NCBI GenBank assembly: GCA_937941455.1
Contig: CALDHM010000006.1
Span: forward strand, 16,213 to 80,212
Direction of reading: 5' to 3'
Length of the DNA: 64,000 nucleotides
Source of the DNA: an uncultured Pirellulaceae bacterium
Lineage (GTDB): Bacteria > Planctomycetota > Planctomycetia > Pirellulales > Pirellulaceae
Below the pieces are notes generated by a model. The model had not been told where the DNA came from. It saw only the letters and a list, made by a program, of their open reading frames with translations, and made no database searches. Both the position numbers and the translations under genes were made by a program. Shown piece by piece: positions 1-9,740 of this stretch. Positions within the stretch are counted from its first letter, which is position 1, and each line of letters starts with the position of its first letter.

Positions 1-2382
1 CAGCCCCTGCGTTTCGTTTCGACCGTAACACAGCGGGATCGGCAATGGGCGCTGAACGAGGTGTTGTGCGAATCGGATTTTTTGAATCTCCGCGGCGACG
101 CGACGCTGTCCCGCGGCCAGTTCCAGGTTGCCGGTGACCTGGCCTTGCTGATGGAACGACTCGGGCAATTTATCGACGTCGGCACTTGGCGGCTGCAGGG
201 GAAACTGGCCGGCCAACTCGGTTGGCAGATCAGTTCCTACGATCCGACACCGCAAACAGCAACGCTGATGAATCAGCCTCTGGATTTGCAGGGCAACTTC
301 ACGATTACCGAACCGCTGATCTCGTTGCCAGGGTTTACCCCGTGGCGCGAACCAATCATCGATGTCAAGCTTGCCGGGCGTGGCGCGGCCTCCCCCAGCG
401 GCGAGGTAGCGCTTGACCAAGGGGCTGTGGAAGTGGCGATTGGCGCTGAGCGGATTACCGCGACCTTGACGCGCCCGCTCGCGAATCTGCTGAAGGTCAA
501 TCGATGGCAAGCCAACTGCATCCTCCAAGGGAGCCTTGCCAAGTGGTCGCGGCACCTGCGGCCGTTTTACGATCTGACTTTCTTGCAGACGGACGGCAAC
601 GCGCAGATCCAAGCCGAAATGCTGCTGGACCACGACCAGCTGCGACTCGACAAACTTCAATATATCATCCGCGATTGGCATTTCGACGGATACGGCCTGC
701 GGATTCGGGAACAAGAGGTTTCGGGAACCGGCACCGTGCGTTACGACCTGCGCAGCGGCCAGACCTTGCTACAGGATTTGACCATGGTCTGCTCGACCGT
801 GGCCGCCCGCGGCGACCAGGTGACGATCAACAGCGCACCGCATTGGGACGTTCACGGAAACGTCGCCTTCCGGGCTGACGCGCATCGCGTGCTGGAGTGG
901 TACAGCATGTTCACCGCACCTGACGGCGTGCAGTTCTTTGGGGAGGCCGAGGGTGTGGTTCAGTTGTCATCGAACCCCGCCGCGATCGTCGGTCAGATTG
1001 CGGGACAAATCAACAACCTGGTCGCGGCCCAGCAACAGGTCCAGCCGCCCGGGCAATGGGCCGAACTGCTGCGTGAGCCCTTGGTGAAATTCGCGACGGT
1101 CGCCAAGTTGAGCCAAGACCTCAATCGGCTGGACCTCGAAGGGTTTCAAGCCGACGCATCATCCGGCAAACTTCGGGCCGACGGATCGATCGCCGATCTG
1201 GCAGACACGATGCAACTGGATTTGCGGGGCCTATGGAGCCCCGATTGGCAGCGTATCCAAAAGTTGCTGGACGCTTACACGTATCAGATGGTCCGCTTGG
1301 CCGGTCGCCAGGACCAAGCCTTCGCGATCCGCGGCCCCTTATACGGCAAGGACCCGAAAGCTCCCTGGCCGCCCCTCGAACTGCAAGGGACGACCCAGGT
1401 GAGCTGGCAGAGGGCTTCGGTATTTTTACTCCCTGTCGATGCCGCCGAGGTCACCGTGGCGCTGGACCAAGGCATCGCCAAGATCGATTCGGGAGTCGTG
1501 CCGTTTTCGCAAGGCCAGGTCCGTTTGTTGGCCGGCCTGCCGCTGCATGAACCCCAATGGGTCGTCCGCATTCCCGCGGGGACGATTGCCGAGAACGTAA
1601 CGCTGACGCCTGAGATTTGCCGCGATTGGCTGAAATTCGTCAACCCTTTACTAGCCGATGTGGCAACGGCACAAGGCAAGATCTCCCTTGAGACATCGGG
1701 CGGAGCGATTCCGCTGGACGACCTCAATCGGGCAGCCGCGCGCGGCACGGTCCATCTGAGTCAAGTCACCGTCGGCGCCGGCCCGATGGCATTGAAAATG
1801 ATCGAGGCCGTGGAAACCATTCGCCTGATGCTGCGCCCCGCTGGTAATGCAGATCCCAAAGATCGCTCGGTATGGATCCGGTTGGATCAGCAAGCGATTC
1901 CCTTCACCGTGGCGGCTGGTCGCGTCTACCACGAGGGGATGCGAATGACGATGAAGGATCTGACCGTCCGCACCTCCGGAAGTGTCGGCTTCGATCAGTC
2001 GCTGAATATGGTCGCGGAAATCCCCATCGCCGATGACTGGATCAAGGCCGAGGAATGGATGCAAGGTCTCAAAGGTCAAGTCATTCGTGTGCCGATCACG
2101 GGTACTGTGGCTCAGCCCAGAATCGACATGCAGGGAATTCGCGAGCTCTCTCTGAACTTGACCCAACGGACCGCGGCCAACAAGCTTGGTGGTCTGATCA
2201 ACGAGCAAAGTGAGCGGCTGCAAAACAAAGCGAATACCGAATTGGAAAAACTGCAAAACACGCTCCAGGACCGTTTCGGCGGCCAGCTAAACAAGCTCAA
2301 GGGGGACGCCCAGGGGGGCAAATCCAACGACCCACTCAACCAAATTCGCGGCCTGTTCGGTCCACCTAAAAAAGATCAATAG
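1..2382 (+). CDS. AsmA-like membrane-associated protein, 5' end outside window
   Basis: The frame is open to the first base of the window, so the real start lies upstream; a GTG at 61 is the first start-like codon seen. About 793 residues are visible. They consist of repeated beta-rich segments with alternating hydrophobic residues, as in AsmA/DUF3971-type proteins thought to bridge or organise the outer envelope. The last 70 residues are polar and rich in Gln, Asn, Lys and Glu, probably helical, and end in a Gly/Pro/Lys tail. No catalytic motif is visible. The family assignment rests on overall texture and the AsmA-like C-terminal region, so the function is inferred only. Confidence 0.7.
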   Translation, partial: QPLRFVSTVTQRDRQWALNEVLCESDFLNLRGDATLSRGQFQVAGDLALLMERLGQFIDVGTWRLQGKLAGQLGWQISSYDPTPQTATLMNQPLDLQGNFTITEPLISLPGFTPWREPIIDVKLAGRGAASPSGEVALDQGAVEVAIGAERITATLTRPLANLLKVNRWQANCILQGSLAKWSRHLRPFYDLTFLQTDGNAQIQAEMLLDHDQLRLDKLQYIIRDWHFDGYGLRIREQEVSGTGTVRYDLRSGQTLLQDLTMVCSTVAARGDQVTINSAPHWDVHGNVAFRADAHRVLEWYSMFTAPDGVQFFGEAEGVVQLSSNPAAIVGQIAGQINNLVAAQQQVQPPGQWAELLREPLVKFATVAKLSQDLNRLDLEGFQADASSGKLRADGSIADLADTMQLDLRGLWSPDWQRIQKLLDAYTYQMVRLAGRQDQAFAIRGPLYGKDPKAPWPPLELQGTTQVSWQRASVFLLPVDAAEVTVALDQGIAKIDSGVVPFSQGQVRLLAGLPLHEPQWVVRIPAGTIAENVTLTPEICRDWLKFVNPLLADVATAQGKISLETSGGAIPLDDLNRAAARGTVHLSQVTVGAGPMALKMIEAVETIRLMLRPAGNADPKDRSVWIRLDQQAIPFTVAAGRVYHEGMRMTMKDLTVRTSGSVGFDQSLNMVAEIPIADDWIKAEEWMQGLKGQVIRVPITGTVAQPRIDMQGIRELSLNLTQRTAANKLGGLINEQSERLQNKANTELEKLQNTLQDRFGGQLNKLKGDAQGGKSNDPLNQIRGLFGPPKKDQ

Positions 2383-2532
2383 GTACGCTTGGTTTGCGGA
2401 ACGAACCCGATTGCGGCCCCACGGGGACAGTTGCGGTTCCTCCCAAAGCCCCGCATTCGCTGCCACGACAGTTATGCGAGGTCCAATAAATCGGTACTCC
2501 TCTAGTCCACGATTCGCTCGTACCGATGCACG

Positions 2533-3204
2533 ATGATTTCCCTCTCGACCCAGAAAAATTCGAATTCGCTTTGTCCGCCAAGCTCTCACAGGAAACGGTT
2601 GGTGGGGGATGTGATTCTCGTGCATGGGCTCGCAGCCAACCGCTTATTCATGGCGCCGCTAGCGAGGTATCTGCGAGGCCGCGACTTTTCCGCACTCAAT
2701 TGGGGCTATTGGAGTAGCCGAGGAACGGTCGAGCGGCACGCTCACGATCTGGTCGATCGACTCATGACGATGGAACGTGCCGGACACGAAGGCCCTATTC
2801 ACTTTGTCGGCCACAGCATGGGCTCGATTGTCATTCGCGCGGCTTTGGAACTGCATCGGCCGCGGCACTTGGGGCGCGTGGTGATGCTGGCCCCCCCAAA
2901 TCATGGTTCTCATGTCGCTCGGCGGTTGAGCCCTCTACTTGGCTGGTTTTGCCCGGCACTTGGCGAGTTGAGCGATGATGACAACAGCTACGTAAATCGG
3001 CTGGCTCCGCCGTACGGCTACGAATTCGCCGTGATTGCCGCCGAGTACGACTGGGTAATCGAACAGCAGCGGACGAAACTCGAAGGGCTGCAGCACTTCG
3101 CAACCGTCCGCTGCAATCATGGACTGGTCCCGTGGCACCCCCAGGCAATCGCTTGGACGTGCCAATTTTTGCTGGAAGGTCGATTGGAACCTGGAGAACG
3201 CTAA
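2533..3204 (+). CDS. Alpha/beta hydrolase (lipase/esterase-like)
   Basis: This 223-residue protein shows the alpha/beta hydrolase order: an oxyanion-hole segment VHGLAANR near residue 31, a nucleophile elbow GHSMGS near residue 95, a NHGS segment after the central strand, and a late His in CNHGLVPWHP as the likely catalytic base. It resembles the small lipase-like proteins next to the PGAP1/triacylglycerol lipase group. There is no signal peptide, so it is probably cytoplasmic. The ATG at 2533 is used; an ATG at 2526 is in another frame. The substrate cannot be told from the sequence. Confidence 0.75.
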   Translation: MISLSTQKNSNSLCPPSSHRKRLVGDVILVHGLAANRLFMAPLARYLRGRDFSALNWGYWSSRGTVERHAHDLVDRLMTMERAGHEGPIHFVGHSMGSIVIRAALELHRPRHLGRVVMLAPPNHGSHVARRLSPLLGWFCPALGELSDDDNSYVNRLAPPYGYEFAVIAAEYDWVIEQQRTKLEGLQHFATVRCNHGLVPWHPQAIAWTCQFLLEGRLEPGER

Positions 3205-3211
3205 GCCAGGT

Positions 3212-3763
3212 TCAGCGGTTGCGCCGACGGCGAATCAATCCGAACAAAGCCGAAGTCGCCAACAACGTCGTCAATCCCGGCTCCGGCACTGGAATCGCCG
3301 CCTTGAAATCGGTCGGCGTCGCACCGTTGATCGCGATCAAGGTCGAAAATAGGAGTTGACCGTCGGGAACATCGAAGTTGGAGGTTCCCTCCCACGTTAC
3401 GAAATCTCCGACTCCCGTGGGGAGCCAACCGTTGGTCAACAAGTTGACCGTATCAAGGAACGTTGGACCGTTATGACCACCACTCGAAAAAGTAAAAATA
3501 ATGTTCGGATTGGGAAATGTTTCCGAAAGCAACACGAAATCAGGCAAGGTACTGGTCGCACTAGCAACATCACCAAAGATGATCCAATTGAATCCGTGCC
3601 CGGCCGCGAATGAGTTATCGTTGTTGGTCACCACCAATTTGAAATCGTAATGGTATGATCCGCCCAAGTCGGTCTTCTTGTAATAAAGGTCGAGGACATC
3701 GGCCTGCAGATTCGAAGCGAAGCTCAAGGCCAGCAAGCACAAGCAAATTCTCGGGACGATCAT
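3212..3763 (-). CDS. PEP-CTERM sorting domain protein
   Basis: This 183-residue secreted protein starts with a signal peptide (hydrophobic CLCLLALSFA, cleavage probably after LQA). A beta-rich body follows. It ends in a classic PEP-CTERM tail: VPEPG, a hydrophobic helix of about 15 residues and a final Arg cluster RRRRNR. Such tails are recognised by exosortase in exopolysaccharide-producing bacteria and lead to cell-surface or matrix anchoring. No exosortase is in the window, so this is a scattered target gene. It converges with the hydrolase gene, with only 7 bases between the two stops. The body is not a family I recognise. Confidence 0.85.
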   Translation of the reverse strand: MIVPRICLCLLALSFASNLQADVLDLYYKKTDLGGSYHYDFKLVVTNNDNSFAAGHGFNWIIFGDVASATSTLPDFVLLSETFPNPNIIFTFSSGGHNGPTFLDTVNLLTNGWLPTGVGDFVTWEGTSNFDVPDGQLLFSTLIAINGATPTDFKAAIPVPEPGLTTLLATSALFGLIRRRRNR

Positions 3764-4181
3764 CGTGAGACTCCTTGAAAAGGATGGATCTGGATACTAC
3801 TACAATTACAATTACGATTCTTGCTCCGAAGCTTTATCGTCGTTGCCAGACGATGCAACTCAGCATGGTTCGCGGTCGAAAAGGCCGTCCGTGAGTTCGC
3901 TTGGAACCTTTTAATAATCGCAAGAAAAAGATGTAATTGCAAACAGAAAAGACCGTCAAACTCGATAAATCATGAAAAATTTTGCCGAGGAGGCTTGGCG
4001 AGCATGCATAAATCCACGGCCGGAGCGGCGGTCGAGGCAAGGAGTCTGCGTTAGCGACAGCTTATTCGGTATGAGCTACTTGGTCTCTCCGCCGGTTCCG
4101 ACGGCTGAGAATCGCACGCTGTCCATGTGCAGTTCAGCATCGCGGCTTGGATCCGAATTGCGGCTGTCCCGCAGTGGTTCG
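3764..4181. other. Intergenic region upstream of the PEP-CTERM gene
   Basis: These 418 bases separate the PEP-CTERM gene start from the aminotransferase stop. The part next to the PEP-CTERM gene is AT-rich with a short repeat of ACAATT units near 3800 and probably holds its promoter. I see no coding pattern and no strong hairpin. Confidence 0.5.
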
Positions 4182-5396
4182 CTACGTGGTGCTGCCGATC
4201 GCCTTCAACGAATTTGCTCGCTGCAGGGCGGCTCCCAGGCAGCGGACAGCCGCGCGGAGGTCGTCCGACTTCAGCACATAGGCGATCCTCGCCTCATCCC
4301 GACCCAGGCCGGGCGTGGCGTAAAATCCTGAGCCGGGCGCCAGCATGACTGTGGCCCCTTCGTGTTGGAATTCTTCAAGCAACCACTGGCAGAAAACATC
4401 GGTATCTTCTACCGGCAAGCGGACCATTGCATAAAACGCCCCAGTGATCGGCGGGCAGACGACCCCTTCGAGCTTCGAAAGTTCCTCGACCAGGACATCA
4501 CGGCGACGAGCGTATTCGCGCGCGACAACTTGGTAGTAGTCGGGTGGCATTTTGTAGACCGCTTCGGCACCGATTTGTCCCAGCGTGGGGGGGGACAAAC
4601 GGGCTTGAGCCATCTTCATGATCGCCTCCATCAGTTCCTTGTTGCGCGAAATCACGCAGCCGATCCGCGCTCCGCAGGCCGAGAAGCGTTTCGAGATCGA
4701 ATCGACCACGATCGTATGCTGTTCCATGTCGGCCAGCTCCAACGTGCTGTGATGCTCGGCGCCGTCGTACACAAATTCGCGGTAGACCTCGTCGGCGATT
4801 AAGAACAGGTCGTGCTTGAGGCAGATTTTCCGCAATTCCTCCAAGGCCGCACGCGGATACAGGACGCCTGTGGGATTGCCCGGATTGCAAATCAAAATCG
4901 CCTTGGTTCGCGGCGTGATCCGTTCCTCGAAGGCACTCATCTCCGGCAGGGCAAACCCATCCTCGATCCGTGTCGTGATCGGCACGACGGTCGCATCCTT
5001 CGCGAGGGAAAAGGAACTGTAGTTGGCGTAGTAAGGCTCGGGGACAATCACTTCATCCCCGGCGTTGAGGATCGCCGCAAAGGCGAAGGTCAACGCCTCC
5101 GAGGCCCCGGTCGTCACGATGATGTTCGAGGTGCTGAGCTCCTGGCCCAGACGCCCGTAGTAATTGGCGATTTCCTGCAACAGGCCGGGATAGCCCGCCG
5201 AGGGACTGTAGGCCAGCACGCGGAGGTCGGCTCGTTGGATCGCTTCGAAAAATTCCGGTGGCGTTTCCACGTCGGGCTGGCCGATGTTGAGGTGGTACAC
5301 CTTGACGCCCCGTTTCTTCGCCGCTTCGGCGTAACCGGCCAATTTGCGGATCGGGGAGGGCGGCAAGCGATGAGCTCGAACGGATAACTGAGGCAC
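4182..5396 (-). CDS. Pyridoxal-phosphate aminotransferase, class I/II (aspartate aminotransferase-like)
   Basis: The protein has the fold-type I order. An N-terminal SPIRKL...GQPD segment is followed by TTGASEAL (phosphate binding), CNPGNPTGV, an ADEVY motif and the PLP lysine in DSISKRFSACGARIG near residue 240. Family members transfer amino groups between amino acids and 2-oxo acids in the cytoplasm; the exact substrate cannot be read. I chose the GTG at 5396 (404 residues) because GGAAGA sits six bases upstream. An in-frame ATG at 5444 would add 16 residues without a clear ribosome binding site. It is divergent from the sugar ABC transporter genes. Confidence 0.88.
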   Translation of the reverse strand: MPQLSVRAHRLPPSPIRKLAGYAEAAKKRGVKVYHLNIGQPDVETPPEFFEAIQRADLRVLAYSPSAGYPGLLQEIANYYGRLGQELSTSNIIVTTGASEALTFAFAAILNAGDEVIVPEPYYANYSSFSLAKDATVVPITTRIEDGFALPEMSAFEERITPRTKAILICNPGNPTGVLYPRAALEELRKICLKHDLFLIADEVYREFVYDGAEHHSTLELADMEQHTIVVDSISKRFSACGARIGCVISRNKELMEAIMKMAQARLSPPTLGQIGAEAVYKMPPDYYQVVAREYARRRDVLVEELSKLEGVVCPPITGAFYAMVRLPVEDTDVFCQWLLEEFQHEGATVMLAPGSGFYATPGLGRDEARIAYVLKSDDLRAAVRCLGAALQRANSLKAIGSTT

Positions 5397-5654
5397 GGGC
5401 AATCTTCCGGAAAAAAATTTTGCATGAATGAGCGGGGCCAACAAAGGGCCATCGAGCCTACGAGGGACTCGCTCCCCGGCAAAAGATCGTCAGCCCAACA
5501 GCCGCATTATAAATCAGAGTCGTCTCGACGTGGAGTCTCAAGAATCGAGACGGGTCGGTGTCCGCGACTTGTCGCTCTAATTTACCGCAAGTTAAAATGC
5601 GACGTGACGATGTTGTGTCGGCTGGCTGAATCCTTATTTGCGAGCGAACGATCC

Positions 5655-6788
5655 ATGGTTCGAAATGTGTGGCGAATGCTTCCCGTGTGGTTGGGCGTAC
5701 TGATGTTGGCCGTGTCGGGTTGCACTGGTGGAGGGACCGATGCAGGAGGTTCGGCGAAGGCCAAACCGAGTTCGAAAAAAACCAAACGGATCATTCTGCT
5801 GACCAACGGCGATGACCCATTTTGGGACGCCATGCGGGTGGGGATGGAAAAGGCTCAGGCCGACTTCCAACTGGCCGACAAGGGCCTGACGGTCGTGATG
5901 GATAAAAACGACGCCACACCGACGGGCCAGGTTGACAAACTGCGGCAGTATTTGGGCCAAACCGACGTGGCCGCCGTGGGGATCTCGGTCATCGACCCCA
6001 ACAACGAAGCGATGGCCTCCGCCATGCGGCAACTCCAGCAGCAGGGAGTCGTCGTCGTCACGATCGATTCGGACGTCAATCGCAGCAAATTCAAGGACAC
6101 GCGGTTCGCCTACCTCGGGACAGAAAATACGTTCGGCGGCCGCCAAATGGGGTTGGCAGCGCGAGCACTGTTGCCCGCTGGCGGTAAATACGCGGTATTC
6201 TACGGGATCGAAGGGGTCGCCAATGTTATTGAGCGAGTCTCTGGGTTCGCCGAGGGTGCCGGGCCGAATTTCATCAAAGCCGTGGGGCTCGGCGACAAGA
6301 TGGACCACAACGTGGCCCGCGACAACGTTCGTAACGCTTTAGAAAACCATCAAGACCTCAAGGCCCTGGTGGGGATCTGGGCCTACAACGCTGATGCGAT
6401 CGTCAGCGTCGTCAATGAGAAAAAGATTCGCGACCGTTTCAAGATCGTCGTGTTCGATGCGGCCCCTCGGGCCATCCAGCATCTGAAAAACGGCGATATT
6501 GATGCGATGGTAGTCCAAAACCCTTACGAAATGGGCTACCTCGGCACGCAACTGATGGTCGCGCTTTACGAAAAAGACGACGACAAGGTGCAATCAATCT
6601 ACCCGGATTACGACCCGGCGACGGGCGGCTTCAAATCGCCCGACGGGGATATCTATCACACCAACATCCGCGTGGTGGTGCCGACCGATTCCCAGCTAAA
6701 AAAATCCGACTTCGATCCGCAGGTGACCTTTTACACGATCGAGGAATTCAGTACTTGGCTGGCCGAACGGGGGCTGGAAGGTTCCTAA
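5655..6788 (+). CDS. Sugar ABC transporter substrate-binding lipoprotein
   Basis: This 377-residue periplasmic binding protein of the ribose/galactose (Peripla_BP_4) type begins with a lipoprotein signal: a hydrophobic stretch ending in AVSGC, so the Cys should be lipidated. Ser/Lys-rich linker residues follow, and then a mature domain starting IILLTNGDDPFWDAM, typical of RbsB-like proteins. The start was set at the ATG at 5655 because it puts the lipobox about 22 residues in; earlier in-frame starts at 5424 and 5610 would place it too deep. It is the first gene of a binding protein, permease, ATPase set and should deliver a monosaccharide or polyol to the permease. Confidence 0.88.
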   Translation: MVRNVWRMLPVWLGVLMLAVSGCTGGGTDAGGSAKAKPSSKKTKRIILLTNGDDPFWDAMRVGMEKAQADFQLADKGLTVVMDKNDATPTGQVDKLRQYLGQTDVAAVGISVIDPNNEAMASAMRQLQQQGVVVVTIDSDVNRSKFKDTRFAYLGTENTFGGRQMGLAARALLPAGGKYAVFYGIEGVANVIERVSGFAEGAGPNFIKAVGLGDKMDHNVARDNVRNALENHQDLKALVGIWAYNADAIVSVVNEKKIRDRFKIVVFDAAPRAIQHLKNGDIDAMVVQNPYEMGYLGTQLMVALYEKDDDKVQSIYPDYDPATGGFKSPDGDIYHTNIRVVVPTDSQLKKSDFDPQVTFYTIEEFSTWLAERGLEGS

Positions 6789-6856
6789 TCGGCTCGCAGA
6801 ATCTGCCCGGACGCACTGGCTGAAGAAGAACACGAACTGGTCGTTGAACAACCGCA

Positions 6857-8098
6857 GTGAACTGGCTCAAAAAATATCAAACGGAATGGGTGCTGCTGAT
6901 CGGCATCGTGTTGGTCTACGGACTCACGGCCTGCTTCAACGATGCCTATATCGAGCGGTTTCAGTACAACGTCACCACGTTGATTTTGCATCCGGCCGCG
7001 ATCTTGGGAATTTTCGCTTTGGGAGCGGCTGTCGTCATCATATCCGGCGGCATCGATTTGAGCAGCGGATCAATGATCGCACTCAGCGCCGCGACGGTCT
7101 GTTTGCTGATGATGCTGTTTTCGCATTGGGGGATGGCCCAGGACGGACGACTGCCCTGGTGGTGCGTGAGCGTCGCGATCATGGCGACCTTGTTGATCGG
7201 CATTTTGGTGGGGACGATCCATACCTGGCTGATCACCGTCGTGGAACTTCCTCCCTTTGTGGCCACGCTGGCGTCGCTGGTCGGTTTGCGGTCGCTGGCC
7301 ATCATCATGAACAAGTCGGTAACGGCGTCGATCGGCAATCAAAGCATCAAAGTTAACGTCAACGACCCAGTGTTCTTCGCCATCGGTGAACGGTGGTGGA
7401 TCGCGATGGCCGTGTTCTTGGTGCTGGCCCTGTTCCTGCATATTTTGCTGAACCATACCGTCCTTGGACGGCATCTGTACGCCTTGGGAGGTAACGAACA
7501 GGCGGCGCGTCTCAGCGGCATCCGCACCGAACGGCTGAAGTGGTTCGCCTATTCGTTCGCCGCCTTCACCGCCGCGGTCGCCGGCATCTTGTACGCGACC
7601 CGCATCCAGCAGTCGGACCCGGAAAGCCAAGGGCGCGCCGGCGAGTTGTTCGCTATCGCGGCGGCCGTGATCGGCGGCTGTAGCCTGGCCGGTGGCATCG
7701 GTCGCGTCACCGGGGTCGTGCTCGGCGCGATCTTCCTGCGCACGGTCATCGATGCGGTGGCCAAACTTGTCACGGCCGGCTCCGATGATTTCGAGGGGAT
7801 GATCGTCGGACTGTTGGTGGTTCTGGCCGTGGCCTTCAATCAATTGACGGACTCCAAGGAAGGTTGGCAAAAACAATTTTTCCCCGGCTGGTTCGGCTGG
7901 TCCGCCATCCTGTCGATCAGCGTCCTGGTCACCGCGGTGGCCTCGTTCAGCATGCGGTTGTCGGGGCGTGAAACGGCCTGGCGCGATGGACTGTTGACCG
8001 GCTTTCTCACGGCCATCGTCTTGACCGTCTTCAAGACCGTTGCAGCGATCGCCAAAAGTGAACGCTCCCGCGTCGCTGCCCGAGAGCAATTGCCATGA
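6857..8098 (+). CDS. Sugar ABC transporter permease (RbsC-like)
   Basis: This 413-residue polytopic membrane protein is of the RbsC/XylH permease family. It has about ten hydrophobic segments and the conserved GGIDLSSGS near residue 60, GRHLYALGGNEQAARLSGI near 205 and GELFAIAAAVIGGCSLAGG near 265. It forms the membrane channel of the sugar importer encoded with its neighbours. A GTG at 6857 is used as start. The C-terminal 70 residues, with extra hydrophobic segments, extend beyond the usual family length of about 320-340. The stop overlaps the start of the ATPase gene by four bases (ATGA), indicating translational coupling. Confidence 0.9.
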   Translation: MNWLKKYQTEWVLLIGIVLVYGLTACFNDAYIERFQYNVTTLILHPAAILGIFALGAAVVIISGGIDLSSGSMIALSAATVCLLMMLFSHWGMAQDGRLPWWCVSVAIMATLLIGILVGTIHTWLITVVELPPFVATLASLVGLRSLAIIMNKSVTASIGNQSIKVNVNDPVFFAIGERWWIAMAVFLVLALFLHILLNHTVLGRHLYALGGNEQAARLSGIRTERLKWFAYSFAAFTAAVAGILYATRIQQSDPESQGRAGELFAIAAAVIGGCSLAGGIGRVTGVVLGAIFLRTVIDAVAKLVTAGSDDFEGMIVGLLVVLAVAFNQLTDSKEGWQKQFFPGWFGWSAILSISVLVTAVASFSMRLSGRETAWRDGLLTGFLTAIVLTVFKTVAAIAKSERSRVAAREQLP

Positions 8099-9639
8099 TC
8101 GTGAATCGGAACCCGACACGCCCCTTGATCGAGGTGATTGGCGTCACCAAGCGGTTCGGCGGCGTGACCGCACTCGACCAAGTGTCCCTCAGCGTGCAGT
8201 CTGGAGAACTGCTGGCGATTTGCGGCGAAAACGGCGCGGGCAAAAGCACACTGATGAAGATCCTCTGTGGCCAGTACACCGAGTACGAGGGAGAACTCCG
8301 CCTCCGCGGCGAACCCGTCCGCTTCGCTGGAATCAAAGATGCCGAAAGTCGTGGCGTCAGCATCATCCATCAAGAATTGAACCTCGTCGAAGAGTTGTCG
8401 ATCGCGGCCAACATCTTTCTGGGACGCGAGATTGTCCGCCGCGGCTTCCTCGCCAACCGCGAGATGAATCGCCGCGCGGCCGAAATCCTTGCGCAGCTCG
8501 ATTGCCGGATTCCCCCCGAGACCCTCGCCGGACATTTGCGGATCGGTGACCAGCAATTGGTGGAAATCGCCAAGGCGTTGAGCTTGGGCTCCGAGGTTTT
8601 GATCATGGATGAACCGACCAGCGCCTTGACCGAAACCGAATCCGCACGGCTCGACCGTGTGATCCGCCAACTGCGCGACCAGGGGGTCACGATCTTGTAC
8701 ATCTCCCACAAGATGGACGAGATCTTTCGCTTGGCCGATCGCATCCTGATCTTGCGCGACGGTAGGAATGTTACGACCATTCCACGCCAAGACACCAATC
8801 CCCGCGAGGTCGCCCATCTCATGGTGGGCCGCGAGTTGAACTGGGATCAGCAAATCGAGCCCCCTCCTAGCCGGCGGGACGGCGAACCGATCCTCGAAGT
8901 ACGCCATTTGTTTCGCCGCTGGCCGCAACATCCGCGACAATGGAAGCTGCGCGACATTTCCTTCACCGCCCGCGCGGGAGAAATCGTGGGCTTCGCGGGC
9001 TTGATGGGCGCAGGCCGCACGGAATTGTTCGAATGTTTGTTCGGGCAGTCGTCCGACGAATTGTTCGGGGATATCGTCGTGCAAGGAAAAACGGTACGCT
9101 TCGAGCACCCATCCCAAGCCATCGCCGCGGGCATCGCGATGGTCACCGAGGATCGCAAACGCCTTGGTTTATTCGCCAATCTGAATGTTCGCCAAAATAT
9201 CTCATTGATGTCACTCGGTCGGGACACTGCGGGGGCCTTTCTCATCGCCGGACGCCGCGAGCAGCGGCGTTGCCAATCCTTGATCGACGACTTGCGCATC
9301 AAAACCGCCTCGCAATCAGCCGCGATCGGTTCGCTCAGCGGCGGCAATCAACAGAAATGCGTGATCGGGCGGTCCCTGCTGACCCAGCCGCGAATCCTGT
9401 TGCTGGATGATCCCACCCGTGGCATCGACGTGGGAGCGAAAGGGGAAATTTATCGCTTGATTCGCCAACTCGCACGCGACGGCCTCTGTGTCCTGATGGC
9501 CAGCAGCGAGTTGCCAGAATTGTTGCTGCTGTGCGACCGGATTCTCGTCCTGTCCGAAGGGCGCCTGACCGCGGAGTTCACTGCTGCCGAAGCTACCGAA
9601 CAGGCCATCATGGAAGCGGCGACACTGGCCCCCCGTTAG
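8095..9639 (+). CDS. Sugar ABC transporter ATP-binding protein, two ABC domains (RbsA-like)
   Basis: This 514-residue ATPase has two tandem ABC domains, as in RbsA/MglA. Domain 1 has Walker A CGENGAGKST near residue 43 and Walker B VLIMDEPTSAL near 165. Domain 2 has a degenerate P-loop region GLMGAGRTEL near 303, the signature LSGGNQQK near 415 and ILLLDDPTRGIDVG near 440. The altered P-loop in the second half is usual for this family, where one site does most of the hydrolysis. It powers the importer with the upstream permease and lipoprotein. The ATG overlaps the permease stop. Confidence 0.93.
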   Translation: MIVNRNPTRPLIEVIGVTKRFGGVTALDQVSLSVQSGELLAICGENGAGKSTLMKILCGQYTEYEGELRLRGEPVRFAGIKDAESRGVSIIHQELNLVEELSIAANIFLGREIVRRGFLANREMNRRAAEILAQLDCRIPPETLAGHLRIGDQQLVEIAKALSLGSEVLIMDEPTSALTETESARLDRVIRQLRDQGVTILYISHKMDEIFRLADRILILRDGRNVTTIPRQDTNPREVAHLMVGRELNWDQQIEPPPSRRDGEPILEVRHLFRRWPQHPRQWKLRDISFTARAGEIVGFAGLMGAGRTELFECLFGQSSDELFGDIVVQGKTVRFEHPSQAIAAGIAMVTEDRKRLGLFANLNVRQNISLMSLGRDTAGAFLIAGRREQRRCQSLIDDLRIKTASQSAAIGSLSGGNQQKCVIGRSLLTQPRILLLDDPTRGIDVGAKGEIYRLIRQLARDGLCVLMASSELPELLLLCDRILVLSEGRLTAEFTAAEATEQAIMEAATLAPR

Positions 9640-9740
9640 CCCCCCCAGTCACGGCGTCAGCGCGACCATCCCCGTAGCTTTGTGAGAATCCGCCAGCCTG
9701 TGAATGCAAAGCTGGTTCCCGATACCGCGGCGATCGGCCG

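Noticed and set aside
7840..9117. A 425-codon minus-strand frame opposite the sugar ABC ATPase
   Set aside because: Antisense to clear Walker and signature motifs; no independent evidence.
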